Part shown: positions 9,526 to 17,291 of the stretch, piece by piece
How the letters are laid out: the number at the start of each line of letters is the position of its first letter
Numbering within the stretch: position 1 is the stretch's first letter
Assembly (NCBI GenBank): GCA_964643725.1
Contig: CAZXTL010000006.1
Location: 1-64,000, forward strand
Reading direction: 5' to 3'
DNA: 64,000 nt
Origin: DYQY01 sp964643725
GTDB lineage: Bacteria > Margulisbacteria > Riflemargulisbacteria > GWF2-35-9 > DYQY01
Translations under genes and position numbers: made by a program
The notes under the pieces: generated by a model
What the model was told of the DNA's origin: nothing
The model's database searches: none
Seen by the model: the letters and a program-made list of their open reading frames with translations, nothing else

Positions 9526-10967
9526 TGAACCCCAGAAGTATCTTTTTTATACTTGGGAAAATGTTAACTTACTTCTCGATTATTATAATCGTTCCTTTAA
9601 TTTTTGCTTTTTTTGATACTAGCAGTGATATAAAACCTTTTATATTGACTCTGTTTTTTAGTTTAGGACTGGGACTTTCTTTCCAACTACTAAGTGGAAA
9701 AGTAAAGGAAATCTCACTTAAAGATGGCTTCCTAATAGTAACTTTAGGTTGGCTACTTTACGCCATTATAGGAGGTCTACCCTATCTTTTTGGAGGTACT
9801 TTCAATAACTTCTGTGATGCGTTCTTTGAGACTATGTCAGGGCTAACAACAACTGGAGCCACTGTGATGACTCAAATAGAAGGAACATCTAAAGCAATAC
9901 TTCTTTGGCGATCTATAACACAATTTATTGGAGGTCTAGGAATAATTGTCTTAGCTGTCTCTATCCTTCCTGAAATAGGACTAGGTGCAGTCAGAATGTT
10001 TAACTCTGAAATGACAGGCCCTACGAAAGAAAGAGTTATGCCAAGAATTAAAGACACTGCAAAAGCACTATGGATTATTTACATCTTGCTCACAGCCTTG
10101 CAAACTTTCCTACTATATTTGGCTGGAATGAGTTTCTTTGATGCTATCAATCACTCTATGACTACTATGGCTACAGGAGGATTCTCTACTATGAATCTTT
10201 CAATTATTGGATTTCATAACCCTACTGTTGAATGGATTATCCTTATCTTTATGTTTATTGCAGGGGTCAATCTAACCTTACATCTAAACTTTCTCAGAAC
10301 AAAAAAAATATCGTATTTAAATAATAGTGAGTTCAAATTATACCTATTCATTACTCTGCTGGCATGGGCATTTACGATGTTTAATATCCACTCTAACTTA
10401 GGTGGAAATTTTATAGATAATATACGAATTTCAGGTTTTACTGTAATTTCCATCTTAACAACGACTGGGTTTGTAAATTCTGATTATGAGCTTTGGCCAC
10501 AATTCAGCCAATTCTTACTTGTTTTCCTAATGTTCTTTGGAGCAATGGCCGGATCTACCGCAGGAAGTATAAAAATTGGAAGAGTTTTAGTAATGGGCAA
10601 AAGCTTGTTAAAAGAAATCACCAAGGTGCTTCACCCTAAAATGATTTATAAAATCAAATTTGACAATCAATCAATTCCTGAAAGTATCGTAAAGAATATC
10701 TCTATTTTCATTTTCCTATATTTCCTTATATTTATTTTTTCTTCACTATTTATAACCCTATTCAATATAGACATGATTACTGCCACAAGTGCAGTTGCAA
10801 CATGTCTTGGCAACATTGGTCCGGGATTAGGAACTGTTGGTGCATTAGATAATTTCGCACATCTTCCAAGTATAGTTAAATATTTACTTTCTATCTTAAT
10901 GATGGTTGGAAGACTGGAAATTTATACTGTTCTAATTATACTAACTCCAAACTTCTGGAGAAAGTAA
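9525..10967 (+). CDS. trkH: Trk potassium uptake system, membrane subunit
   Basis: The K+-translocating subunit, 480 residues, with four pore-loop repeats. Selectivity-filter-like glycines are seen in MSGLTTTGATVM, MATGGFSTMN, LTTTGFVNSD and TCLGNIGPGLG. AGSTAGSIKIGRV near residue 343 is the cytoplasmic gating segment of the family. It follows trkA with a one-base overlap and ends one base before the convergent PHP gene, with no terminator between. Confidence 0.94.
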   Translation: MNPRSIFFILGKMLTYFSIIIIVPLIFAFFDTSSDIKPFILTLFFSLGLGLSFQLLSGKVKEISLKDGFLIVTLGWLLYAIIGGLPYLFGGTFNNFCDAFFETMSGLTTTGATVMTQIEGTSKAILLWRSITQFIGGLGIIVLAVSILPEIGLGAVRMFNSEMTGPTKERVMPRIKDTAKALWIIYILLTALQTFLLYLAGMSFFDAINHSMTTMATGGFSTMNLSIIGFHNPTVEWIILIFMFIAGVNLTLHLNFLRTKKISYLNNSEFKLYLFITLLAWAFTMFNIHSNLGGNFIDNIRISGFTVISILTTTGFVNSDYELWPQFSQFLLVFLMFFGAMAGSTAGSIKIGRVLVMGKSLLKEITKVLHPKMIYKIKFDNQSIPESIVKNISIFIFLYFLIFIFSSLFITLFNIDMITATSAVATCLGNIGPGLGTVGALDNFAHLPSIVKYLLSILMMVGRLEIYTVLIILTPNFWRK

Positions 10968-11618
10968 CTATTTCGCAAATCTGTGCATATCGCTGTTGCG
11001 AACCACGATATACCCATCCCACATTACACGCCCATCATCATTAGCGCTATTTACCTCAACTGCATCAAAGGGAAGTTTGGGAATAAACCCTAAATGAGAG
11101 AGCAAACTATTCCTTTTCCTGTTTATATGTGAAGGAATAATTAACCAATTCTGAGCATCAAGATAATCAAAAATATGATCTATGGAAATATCAACTGCCC
11201 CACCTAAATAATAGGGTATTTGATTAATTATCTCTTCCTGTTCATTGACGACTGGCTGGTCGCCAAATATTAAGGGATCATTCTTAAACTTTTGTATCTT
11301 CTCTGCAACAATTTTCTCAAAATCTAATGCCCTATCTAGCTCATCAGTAATACAAAGCACATGAATTTCTTCTCTCGTATTTAGCTCCATACCAAATAAA
11401 GGAATAATTCCTAACTTTTCACATTCATATTTAAAAGCAGGACAGTTCTGAGAGGTATTATGATCAGTAAGAGCAACTACCTTTAACCCCCTACTAATAG
11501 CATCCTTAGCTATATTTTTAGGTGACATACAAAGGTCTGCGCAAGGGGAAAGACAGGAATGAATATGCAAATCAGCCAACCCCTGCTGATTCATTTCAAT
11601 AATAGACTTTTTATCCAT
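10968..11618 (-). CDS. PHP domain metal-dependent phosphoesterase-like protein
   Basis: 216 residues. The PHP metal-binding motifs are visible: ADLHIHSCLSPCADL near residue 16, ALTDHN near 49, FGMELNTREEIHVL near 75, PSHINRKRN near 160 and RNSDMHR at the C-terminus. Such proteins hydrolyse phosphoesters with two or three metal ions; the substrate is unknown. This type recurs beside Rex/DRTGG genes of hydrogenase loci in fermentative anaerobes, and here it ends the five-gene unit that starts with rex. Confidence 0.85.
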   Translation of the reverse strand: MDKKSIIEMNQQGLADLHIHSCLSPCADLCMSPKNIAKDAISRGLKVVALTDHNTSQNCPAFKYECEKLGIIPLFGMELNTREEIHVLCITDELDRALDFEKIVAEKIQKFKNDPLIFGDQPVVNEQEEIINQIPYYLGGAVDISIDHIFDYLDAQNWLIIPSHINRKRNSLLSHLGFIPKLPFDAVEVNSANDDGRVMWDGYIVVRNSDMHRFAK

Positions 11619-11624
11619 AAAGGG

Positions 11625-11951
11625 CTAAAGCAAGTTGCCGATAAGAACACTTACCTGAAACTGATTAAGTTCAGTAGCAAATACTGCTTTTCTTTCTGAT
11701 TTTGCTATCGTCAAAAACTCTTCATCTGTTTCTCGTCCATTACAAATAACAAGTGCTGAAATATCTAATAGTTTACAAACAGCAATAGTGTTCTTGTGCG
11801 CTTGAATCGTTATAAGAACTCCAGCATCCCCAGCATTTGCCATAACATCACTTAATAAATCGGAAGTATATCCACCAACAATCGAAAGATCATCGTAATC
11901 ATCTTGCACTAAAGTTAAACCTGTAATTTTCACTAAATCAGAAACTTTCAT
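11625..11951 (-). CDS. DRTGG-like domain protein
   Basis: 108 residues (MKVSDLVKITGLTLVQD...), resembling the small stand-alone DRTGG domain proteins of hydrogenase loci. It is a paralogue of the gene at 12899-13264: both carry the pattern GG/GHDIDLL-YTSDLLSDVM and a conserved V/I-ICNGRE or IVNGKE segment. A regulatory ligand-binding role is usual for the family but unproven. It is 6 bases from the PHP gene and 12 from the CBS-ATPase gene. Confidence 0.75.
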   Translation of the reverse strand: MKVSDLVKITGLTLVQDDYDDLSIVGGYTSDLLSDVMANAGDAGVLITIQAHKNTIAVCKLLDISALVICNGRETDEEFLTIAKSERKAVFATELNQFQVSVLIGNLL

Positions 11952-11963
11952 AATTACCTCCTA

Positions 11964-12896
11964 TTAATTCTCTTCCTTACGCTCTATTTTTATAATTGAT
12001 TGAACAGTGGTACCTTTTCCTATCTCTGAAATAATATTAAACTCATCTGATACACGTTTCACATTTGGAAGCCCCATTCCTGCACCAAAACCTAAAGACT
12101 TAATAGTATTGTCTGCTGTGGAGAAACCCTGCTTTAATGCTTTAGTTACATCCTCTATTCCAGGCGAACTATCTCTAGCTATGACTACCGCTTGTTCCTT
12201 GTCTAGAAAAAACTCTAGCTCTCCACCGTCAGAATGGATAGTTATGTTTATCTCCAACTCATAAGCAGCCACTGACACTCTTCTTACAAACTTAGGGTCA
12301 AAAGCTCTTTCCTTTAATACTTTTTTGATTTCATTAGAGGCTTTGCCAGCATTTGCAAAGTCCATTTTATTTATCTTATAAATCTCTCTTAAGGTAATAA
12401 GCTCTGGTTCAGAATCACTTCTTATCTCACTTTCTAATCTGGCTACTTCATGATTTAGTTGAAAAAGTAGTTCATGAAGAATATCTCTACTAGTAATGAT
12501 GCCAACTAATTTTCTATTTTTATCAATAACAGGGAATCTGCCATACTTAAACTTTTCAAAATATGTAACACCAAAAGCAAGAGGCATATCATCTTCTAAG
12601 ACAATAACATCAGTAGACATATGATCTCTAACTAACTCCCCTATATACTCACCGTCAATAGCTCTGAAAATATCATCAATACTAATCATTCCAACTAACT
12701 CATCATTTTCAACAATAGGTATACCAGTAACTTCAGCTTTCTTCATAATAGATTTAACTTCTTTTAAAGTCACATTTGGTGATGCGGTTGCTAGCTTAGT
12801 AGACATTATATCTTTTATCTTTGACCGATAAATAACATCAAGTAAAATAGAAGGAGAATTCTCTTGAAGAAGCTGAATGCTTTTATTTACAGGCAT
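11964..12896 (-). CDS. CBS-domain pair fused to a histidine-kinase-like ATPase domain
   Basis: 310 residues. Residues about 26-140 are two CBS domains (IKDIMSTKLATASPNVTLKEV; VRDHMSTDVIVLEDDMPLAF), which usually bind adenosyl ligands. Residues about 180-305 form an HATPase of the RsbW/anti-sigma type (AAYELEINITIHSDGG as the N-box, RDSSPGIEDV as G1, SLGFGAGMGLPNVKRVSD as G2). No phospho-acceptor His is visible, so it is more likely a switch kinase or anti-sigma-like protein than a sensor kinase. Its position between the two DRTGG genes suggests redox or energy sensing for the hydrogenase (inference). Confidence 0.85.
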   Translation of the reverse strand: MPVNKSIQLLQENSPSILLDVIYRSKIKDIMSTKLATASPNVTLKEVKSIMKKAEVTGIPIVENDELVGMISIDDIFRAIDGEYIGELVRDHMSTDVIVLEDDMPLAFGVTYFEKFKYGRFPVIDKNRKLVGIITSRDILHELLFQLNHEVARLESEIRSDSEPELITLREIYKINKMDFANAGKASNEIKKVLKERAFDPKFVRRVSVAAYELEINITIHSDGGELEFFLDKEQAVVIARDSSPGIEDVTKALKQGFSTADNTIKSLGFGAGMGLPNVKRVSDEFNIISEIGKGTTVQSIIKIERKEEN

Positions 12897-12898
12897 CT

Positions 12899-13264
12899 CT
12901 AACCCCTTCCCTTCTGTAAGTCATACAACATACAACATGTCTCGTATTTACTATAACTTGAAGAAAATAAATTTATATGAAATTCTTGAGCTAATTCCTT
13001 CATGTTCTCAGTTATTTCTTTTCCATTTACTATTATGATTCCTGCCATGTCCATGATATTTGCTGTTCTTATTGCTTGATCTGTAGCTAAAGATGTTATT
13101 AAAAGGTCAATATCATGCCCCACCATAAGCACATCACTCATTAAATCAGAAGAAATAACATTTAATACAAAAGATGTAGACAAATCTTTAGATTGATTAA
13201 GAGTAGTTAATGTTAGTTTTTCAACTATCTCAGTAAACGAAACTTTTTTCAGGTCTGTTATCAT
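12899..13264 (-). CDS. DRTGG-like domain protein
   Basis: 121 residues, paralogous to 11625-11951. Shared features are a central VISSDLMSDVLMVGHDIDLLIT segment and MAGIIIVNGKEITE. The start overlaps the rex stop by 4 bases, so it is made from the rex message. No catalytic residues are recognised. Confidence 0.72.
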   Translation of the reverse strand: MITDLKKVSFTEIVEKLTLTTLNQSKDLSTSFVLNVISSDLMSDVLMVGHDIDLLITSLATDQAIRTANIMDMAGIIIVNGKEITENMKELAQEFHINLFSSSYSKYETCCMLYDLQKGRG

Positions 13265-13893
13265 ATACTTTTTCCTTTTTCCATAAAATTAATATAATAA
13301 AAAAGGTTCTCAATGTGAAGCTCTAAATTTACGTTATTCACAAAAACACCTTCTATTTCCCTCAAATTCACCCTAGCAAAATTCAGAAATCCTTTTACTC
13401 CTATTTTTACTAATTTATCGTATGACTCAGCAGCAACATTATCTGGTACAGAAATAATTGCTACCTTAATGTGCTTTTCTAAAACAAATTCCTCTAACTT
13501 GTCCATTCCATATACAGGACAATTAATAACTAAACTACTTGCTTCTGGACTACTATCAAACCCAGCTATAATCTTAAAAGTCTCACTGTGGAATCCCTTA
13601 TAATTCATAAGTGCTCTCCCAATGTTTCCACACCCTATAACGATAATGCTCTCACCACCTGTTGGACCAACAATGTTAATGATATCATCTAACAACTCCT
13701 TTATTTGATACCCGCCTCTTTTGTTGCCAGCTATCTTTAATAAAGAAAAATCTTTCCTAACCTGCGACGCAGTTACACCAGCAGTATCTGCAATATTATC
13801 CGAAAACACTTTTAGCACTCCGAGATTCTTTAACTTAAGTAAAGCATTTTTATACCTTAATAATCTCACCACAAGTTCTTTATTAAAAGTCAT
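13261..13893 (-). CDS. rex: Redox-sensing transcriptional repressor Rex
   Basis: Binds DNA when NADH/NAD+ is low and releases it when NADH rises. The N-terminal winged helix (residues about 1-80) contains TAGVTASQVRKDFS and a GYQIKELL segment. The Rossmann domain has IIVIGCGNIGRALMNY near residue 86, and the C-terminal swapped helix region contains FYYINF. Length 210 is normal. It is divergently transcribed from the NAD-linked hydrogenase operon, the classical Rex target in anaerobes. AGGAGA precedes the ATG. Confidence 0.95.
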   Translation of the reverse strand: MTFNKELVVRLLRYKNALLKLKNLGVLKVFSDNIADTAGVTASQVRKDFSLLKIAGNKRGGYQIKELLDDIINIVGPTGGESIIVIGCGNIGRALMNYKGFHSETFKIIAGFDSSPEASSLVINCPVYGMDKLEEFVLEKHIKVAIISVPDNVAAESYDKLVKIGVKGFLNFARVNLREIEGVFVNNVNLELHIENLFYYINFMEKGKSI

Positions 13894-13925
13894 TTAAGTT
13901 CTCCTCTCCTACTTTATTGTTCTAC

Positions 13926-13954
13926 ATTGTAACAATATTTTAACTTTCAATCAA
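13926..13954 (-). promoter_or_regulatory. rex promoter with possible Rex site
   Basis: Minus strand: TTGATT (13949-13954), 17-base spacer, TACAAT (13926-13931). The stretch from 13927 to 13944 (TTGTAACAATATTTTAAC on plus) partly matches the Rex pattern TTGTTAA-N4-TTAACAA, at 8 of 14 defined positions, and overlaps the -10. Autoregulation is possible but weakly supported. Confidence 0.5.
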
Positions 13955-14011
13955 ATAATAAAGTATATTTGGGTCATAAATAATAACTTTAGCTCGAACA
14001 GAAACTTCTTA

Positions 14012-14041
14012 TTGCAGATAAATATAACGTTGTACTATAAT
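14012..14041 (+). promoter_or_regulatory. Hydrogenase operon promoter
   Basis: TTGCAG (14012-14017), an 18-base spacer and TATAAT (14036-14041), about 35 bases before the hydC start. It is within the 183-base region divergent to rex. Confidence 0.7.
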
Positions 14042-14076
14042 ACACACATATATAAACCCTAAGCGTGGAGGAAATA

Positions 14077-14544
14077 ATGTCAGAACAGATCAACTTCTCT
14101 AAAGAATTAAATGAATTTATCGAAAAATGGAAAAATAAACCCGGAAATCTAATAATGATTCTCCATGAAATACAAGAAGAATTTGGCTTTGTTCCAAGAA
14201 AAGCAGCTTTAAAATTAACTGAAATGATTGATGTTTCTCTAGCAAAAATCTATGGAGTAATCACATTTTATCATTACTTTAAACTAGAAAAACCTGGAAA
14301 GCACCAGATACAAGTTTGCTTAGGCACTGCTTGTTATCTCAAAGGTGGCCAAGATATTATTGATGAGTTAGAAACTAATTTCGGAATACCAGTCAATGGC
14401 TCATCAGAAGATGAGAATTTTTCTTTAGAAGCATTACGTTGCGTTGGTTGTTGTGGACTTGCCCCTGTAATGATTATTGATAAAGAAGTTTATGGAAAAT
14501 TAAACAAAGAAGATATTCCTGGAATTCTAATAAAATACAACTAA
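14077..14544 (+). CDS. hydC: Electron-bifurcating [FeFe]-hydrogenase, NuoE-like subunit
   Basis: 155 residues with a thioredoxin-like [2Fe-2S] domain: C in CLGTACYLKG and C in LRCVGCCGLAPVM give the four-cysteine ligand set of NuoE/HydC. The N-terminal helical part contains LIMILHEIQEEFGFVP. The ATG at 14077 follows GGAGG (14067-14071) with proper spacing; the in-frame GTG at 14065 lies before that site and is not the start. First gene of hydC-ATPase-fdx-hydB-hydA, the small subunit of the NAD/ferredoxin-linked enzyme. Confidence 0.94.
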   Translation: MSEQINFSKELNEFIEKWKNKPGNLIMILHEIQEEFGFVPRKAALKLTEMIDVSLAKIYGVITFYHYFKLEKPGKHQIQVCLGTACYLKGGQDIIDELETNFGIPVNGSSEDENFSLEALRCVGCCGLAPVMIIDKEVYGKLNKEDIPGILIKYN

Positions 14545-14545
14545 A

Positions 14546-15076
14546 ATGCACTACACTATTTGCGATTATATTTCAGACTTAACCCAAAATTCTATTGAAG
14601 CAGGAGCTACTTTAGTAACCATTGATTTTAGTGATAAAAATGAAAAAATAGAAATAACAATAACTGACAATGGCAAAGGAATGGATGAATCAACACTTAA
14701 AAAAGCTACTGACCCTTTTTACACAGATACAATTAAAAAACACAATAGAGAGATAGGTCTCGGACTTCCTTTTGTAATTCAAGGCATCGAACAATCTCAA
14801 GGAAAATTTTTAATAGAATCTGAAAAGGACAAAGGAACTATAATTAAATTTTCTTTTGATAAACAAAACATTGACACTCCCCCAGTTGGAGACAAATCAG
14901 TTACATACCTAACATTACTTAACTATCCTGGTGATTACAATCTATCTATTTATGAACACAACCAACAAGAAACTGCTTCATTTAATAAAAAAGAACTTAA
15001 CGATGTTTTAGGTGATTTAAATTCATCAGAAACCTTAACATTATTAAAGCAATATTTAAAAGATAATATTTTATAG
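14546..15076 (+). CDS. HATPase (GHKL) domain protein of the hydrogenase operon
   Basis: 176 residues. The ATP-binding boxes of GHKL proteins are clear: DLTQNSIEAGATLV (N-box), ITDNGKGMDESTL (G1) and IGLGLPFVIQGIEQSQG (G2). There is no dimerisation/phospho-acceptor domain and no membrane segment. The C-terminal 60 residues (GDKSVTYLTLLNYPGDY...) match nothing I know. Proteins of this size are found between hydrogenase genes in other fermenters. A switch-kinase or assembly ATPase role is inference. It starts one base after the hydC stop. Confidence 0.82.
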   Translation: MHYTICDYISDLTQNSIEAGATLVTIDFSDKNEKIEITITDNGKGMDESTLKKATDPFYTDTIKKHNREIGLGLPFVIQGIEQSQGKFLIESEKDKGTIIKFSFDKQNIDTPPVGDKSVTYLTLLNYPGDYNLSIYEHNQQETASFNKKELNDVLGDLNSSETLTLLKQYLKDNIL

Positions 15077-15085
15077 GAGGTAAAA

Positions 15086-15490
15086 ATGAGCAAACTTACA
15101 CTGGATGATCTTAGAAAGCTCCGGGAAGAAACAAAACTAGAATATTCTAGAAGAAATAGCGATCAAGAACAATGTTCAATAATAATTGGGATGGGAACTT
15201 GTGGCATTGCTGCAGGCGCAAAAGACACACTCAGCTCCTTCATAGAAGCGCTAAACGAGAATGGACTTTCCCAAGTAAAGGTAAAACAAACAGGTTGCAT
15301 GGGGTCTTGTAACGTAGAACCAACAGTTGAAGTAATTGTTCCAGGAATGCCTACTGTTGTTTATAGTAACGTTAATGGAAACACCGCTAAAAAAATCGTT
15401 TTAAAACATATAATTGGCAAGGAACTACTAGATGATCATATACAGGACAAACCAGCTATAGATATCATCGAGAACTTAAGGAAAGGATAA
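15086..15490 (+). CDS. Thioredoxin-like [2Fe-2S] ferredoxin
   Basis: 134 residues. Ligand cysteines lie in IIGMGTCGIAAGA near residue 38 and QTGCMGSCNVEPTVEV near residue 73, the pattern of the stand-alone 2Fe-2S protein accompanying HydABC. It resembles the N-terminal domain of HydB downstream. It probably forms an additional electron carrier or subunit. TAGGAGG precedes the start; 3 bases separate it from hydB. Confidence 0.87.
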   Translation: MSKLTLDDLRKLREETKLEYSRRNSDQEQCSIIIGMGTCGIAAGAKDTLSSFIEALNENGLSQVKVKQTGCMGSCNVEPTVEVIVPGMPTVVYSNVNGNTAKKIVLKHIIGKELLDDHIQDKPAIDIIENLRKG

Positions 15491-15493
15491 AAA

Positions 15494-17281
15494 ATGACAT
15501 ATAATACCTTCGTTTTAGTCTGTGGAGGAACAGGCTGTGAGTCAAGTAAAGCTGATGAAATATACAAATTATTACAAAAGGAAATCTTTGATAATAATCT
15601 AAAAAATGATGTCCAAGTTGTAAAAACTGGTTGTTTTGGTTTCTGTGAACAAGGCCCTATTATTAAAATTCTTCCTAGTGAAACTTTTTATGTTAAGGTA
15701 ACCTTAAAAGACATCAAAGAAATAGTACAAGAACACCTACTTAAAGGAAGACCTGTAGAAAGACTTGAATACAAAACTTCTGAAGACAAAGGAAGAGTAA
15801 AAATTGCCGATATTGACTTCTATCAAAAACAATTTCGTATAGTATTAAGAAATTGTGGCGTAATTGACCCTGAAAACATTAATGAATATATTGCAAGAGA
15901 CGGATACGTAGCTTTAGAAAAAGCTATCTTCGAAATGACTCCTGATAACATTATTGACGAATTAAAAAAATCAGGACTTAGAGGCAGAGGTGGTGCCGGC
16001 TACCCTACTTGGATGAAATGGAATCTAACAAAACAACAACAAACTGATGAAAAATTTGTTGTCTGTAATGCTGACGAAGGTGACCCTGGTGCATATATGG
16101 ACAGAAGCACACTTGAGGGTGACCCTCACTCTGTATTAGAGGCAATGGCTATCTGCGGAAAAGCAATTGGCGCAAATAGAGGATTTATCTATATAAGAGC
16201 CGAATATCCTTTAGCTATCGAAAGATTAAAAATTGCAATCAAACAAGCAAAGGAACTAGGTCTTCTTGGAGACAACATATTAGGATCTGATTTTAGTTTT
16301 GGTATAGAAATACGCTTAGGCGCAGGAGCCTTTGTTTGTGGCGAGGAAACTGCCCTACTTAGATCAATAGAAGGAAGCAGAGGAATGCCTACTCCAAGAC
16401 CACCATTCCCTTCCGTAAAAGGCTTATGGGGAAAACCAACAGTAATTAACAATGTTGAAACCTTAGCAAATATCCCCGTAATCCTTGTTAAAGGTGGCAA
16501 ATGGTTTAGCAAAATTGGTACTGAAAACTCAAAAGGAACTAAAGTTTTTGCCTTAACAGGTAAGATTAATAATTCCGGTCTAATCGAAGTACCAATGGGA
16601 ACAACACTTAGAGAAATAATTTATGATATCGGTGGAGGAATCAAGGATGGGAAAAAATTCAAAGCTGCTCAATCAGGAGGACCTTCTGGTGGCGTTATTC
16701 CGGAACAGTATTTGGACACACCTATAGATTACAACAACTTAACAGCCATCGGGTCAATGATGGGATCAGGCGGACTTATAGTAATGGATGAAGATGACTG
16801 TATAGTCGATATAATAAAGTTCTATCTCCAATTTACTGTTGATGAATCTTGTGGTAAATGCGCTCCTTGCAGAGTCGGGGGAAAACAACTTCTATCTATT
16901 TTAGAAGATATTACTTCCGGAAAAGGTGATGATTCAAGCATAAAAAAACTAAAGGACATTTCACTTGCAATGAACAATGCTTCCCTTTGTGGACTAGGTC
17001 AAACAGCAAGCAACCCAGTTATGTCAACTCTAAAGTATTTCATCAACGACTACATTGAACATATAGACCTAAAAAAATGTAGTGCAGGAAAATGTAAATC
17101 ATTAATGACTTTTACCATAGCTCCAGATAAATGTATTGGTTGCACTGCTTGTGCTAGAAAATGTCCTGCTAATGCTATTACTGGAATAGTTAAACAAAAA
17201 CATCTAATTGACCAAACAAAATGTATTAAGTGTGGTGCTTGTGTTACAGCGTGTAAGTTTGACGCTGTCATCAAAGGATAA
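15494..17281 (+). CDS. hydB: Electron-bifurcating [FeFe]-hydrogenase, NuoF-like flavoprotein subunit
   Basis: 595 residues with domains in the HydB order. A thioredoxin-like 2Fe-2S domain comes first (TGCFGFCEQGP near 40-50), then the NADH/FMN site (GLRGRGGAGYPTWMKW near 163; NADEGDPGAYMDRS; GAGAFVCGEETALL), SLBB, and the N3-type cluster motif ESCGKCAPCRVGGKQL. Two C-terminal [4Fe-4S] motifs follow (CIGCTACARKCP, CIKCGACVTACK). This is the NAD-binding, flavin-based bifurcation subunit. The extra C-terminal ferredoxin domain sets it apart from NuoF. Confidence 0.96.
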   Translation: MTYNTFVLVCGGTGCESSKADEIYKLLQKEIFDNNLKNDVQVVKTGCFGFCEQGPIIKILPSETFYVKVTLKDIKEIVQEHLLKGRPVERLEYKTSEDKGRVKIADIDFYQKQFRIVLRNCGVIDPENINEYIARDGYVALEKAIFEMTPDNIIDELKKSGLRGRGGAGYPTWMKWNLTKQQQTDEKFVVCNADEGDPGAYMDRSTLEGDPHSVLEAMAICGKAIGANRGFIYIRAEYPLAIERLKIAIKQAKELGLLGDNILGSDFSFGIEIRLGAGAFVCGEETALLRSIEGSRGMPTPRPPFPSVKGLWGKPTVINNVETLANIPVILVKGGKWFSKIGTENSKGTKVFALTGKINNSGLIEVPMGTTLREIIYDIGGGIKDGKKFKAAQSGGPSGGVIPEQYLDTPIDYNNLTAIGSMMGSGGLIVMDEDDCIVDIIKFYLQFTVDESCGKCAPCRVGGKQLLSILEDITSGKGDDSSIKKLKDISLAMNNASLCGLGQTASNPVMSTLKYFINDYIEHIDLKKCSAGKCKSLMTFTIAPDKCIGCTACARKCPANAITGIVKQKHLIDQTKCIKCGACVTACKFDAVIKG

Positions 17282-17291
17282 GGAGAAACAA

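Noticed and set aside
14012..14076. Rex operator in the hydrogenase promoter
   Set aside because: Only the outer four bases of TTATTGCAGATAAATATAA are palindromic; too weak to report as a site.
17208..17291. Longer HydA starting at 17208 inside hydB
   Set aside because: The extra residues are an out-of-frame copy of the hydB end; the ATG at 17292 has a good ribosome-binding site and gives the family's N-terminus.
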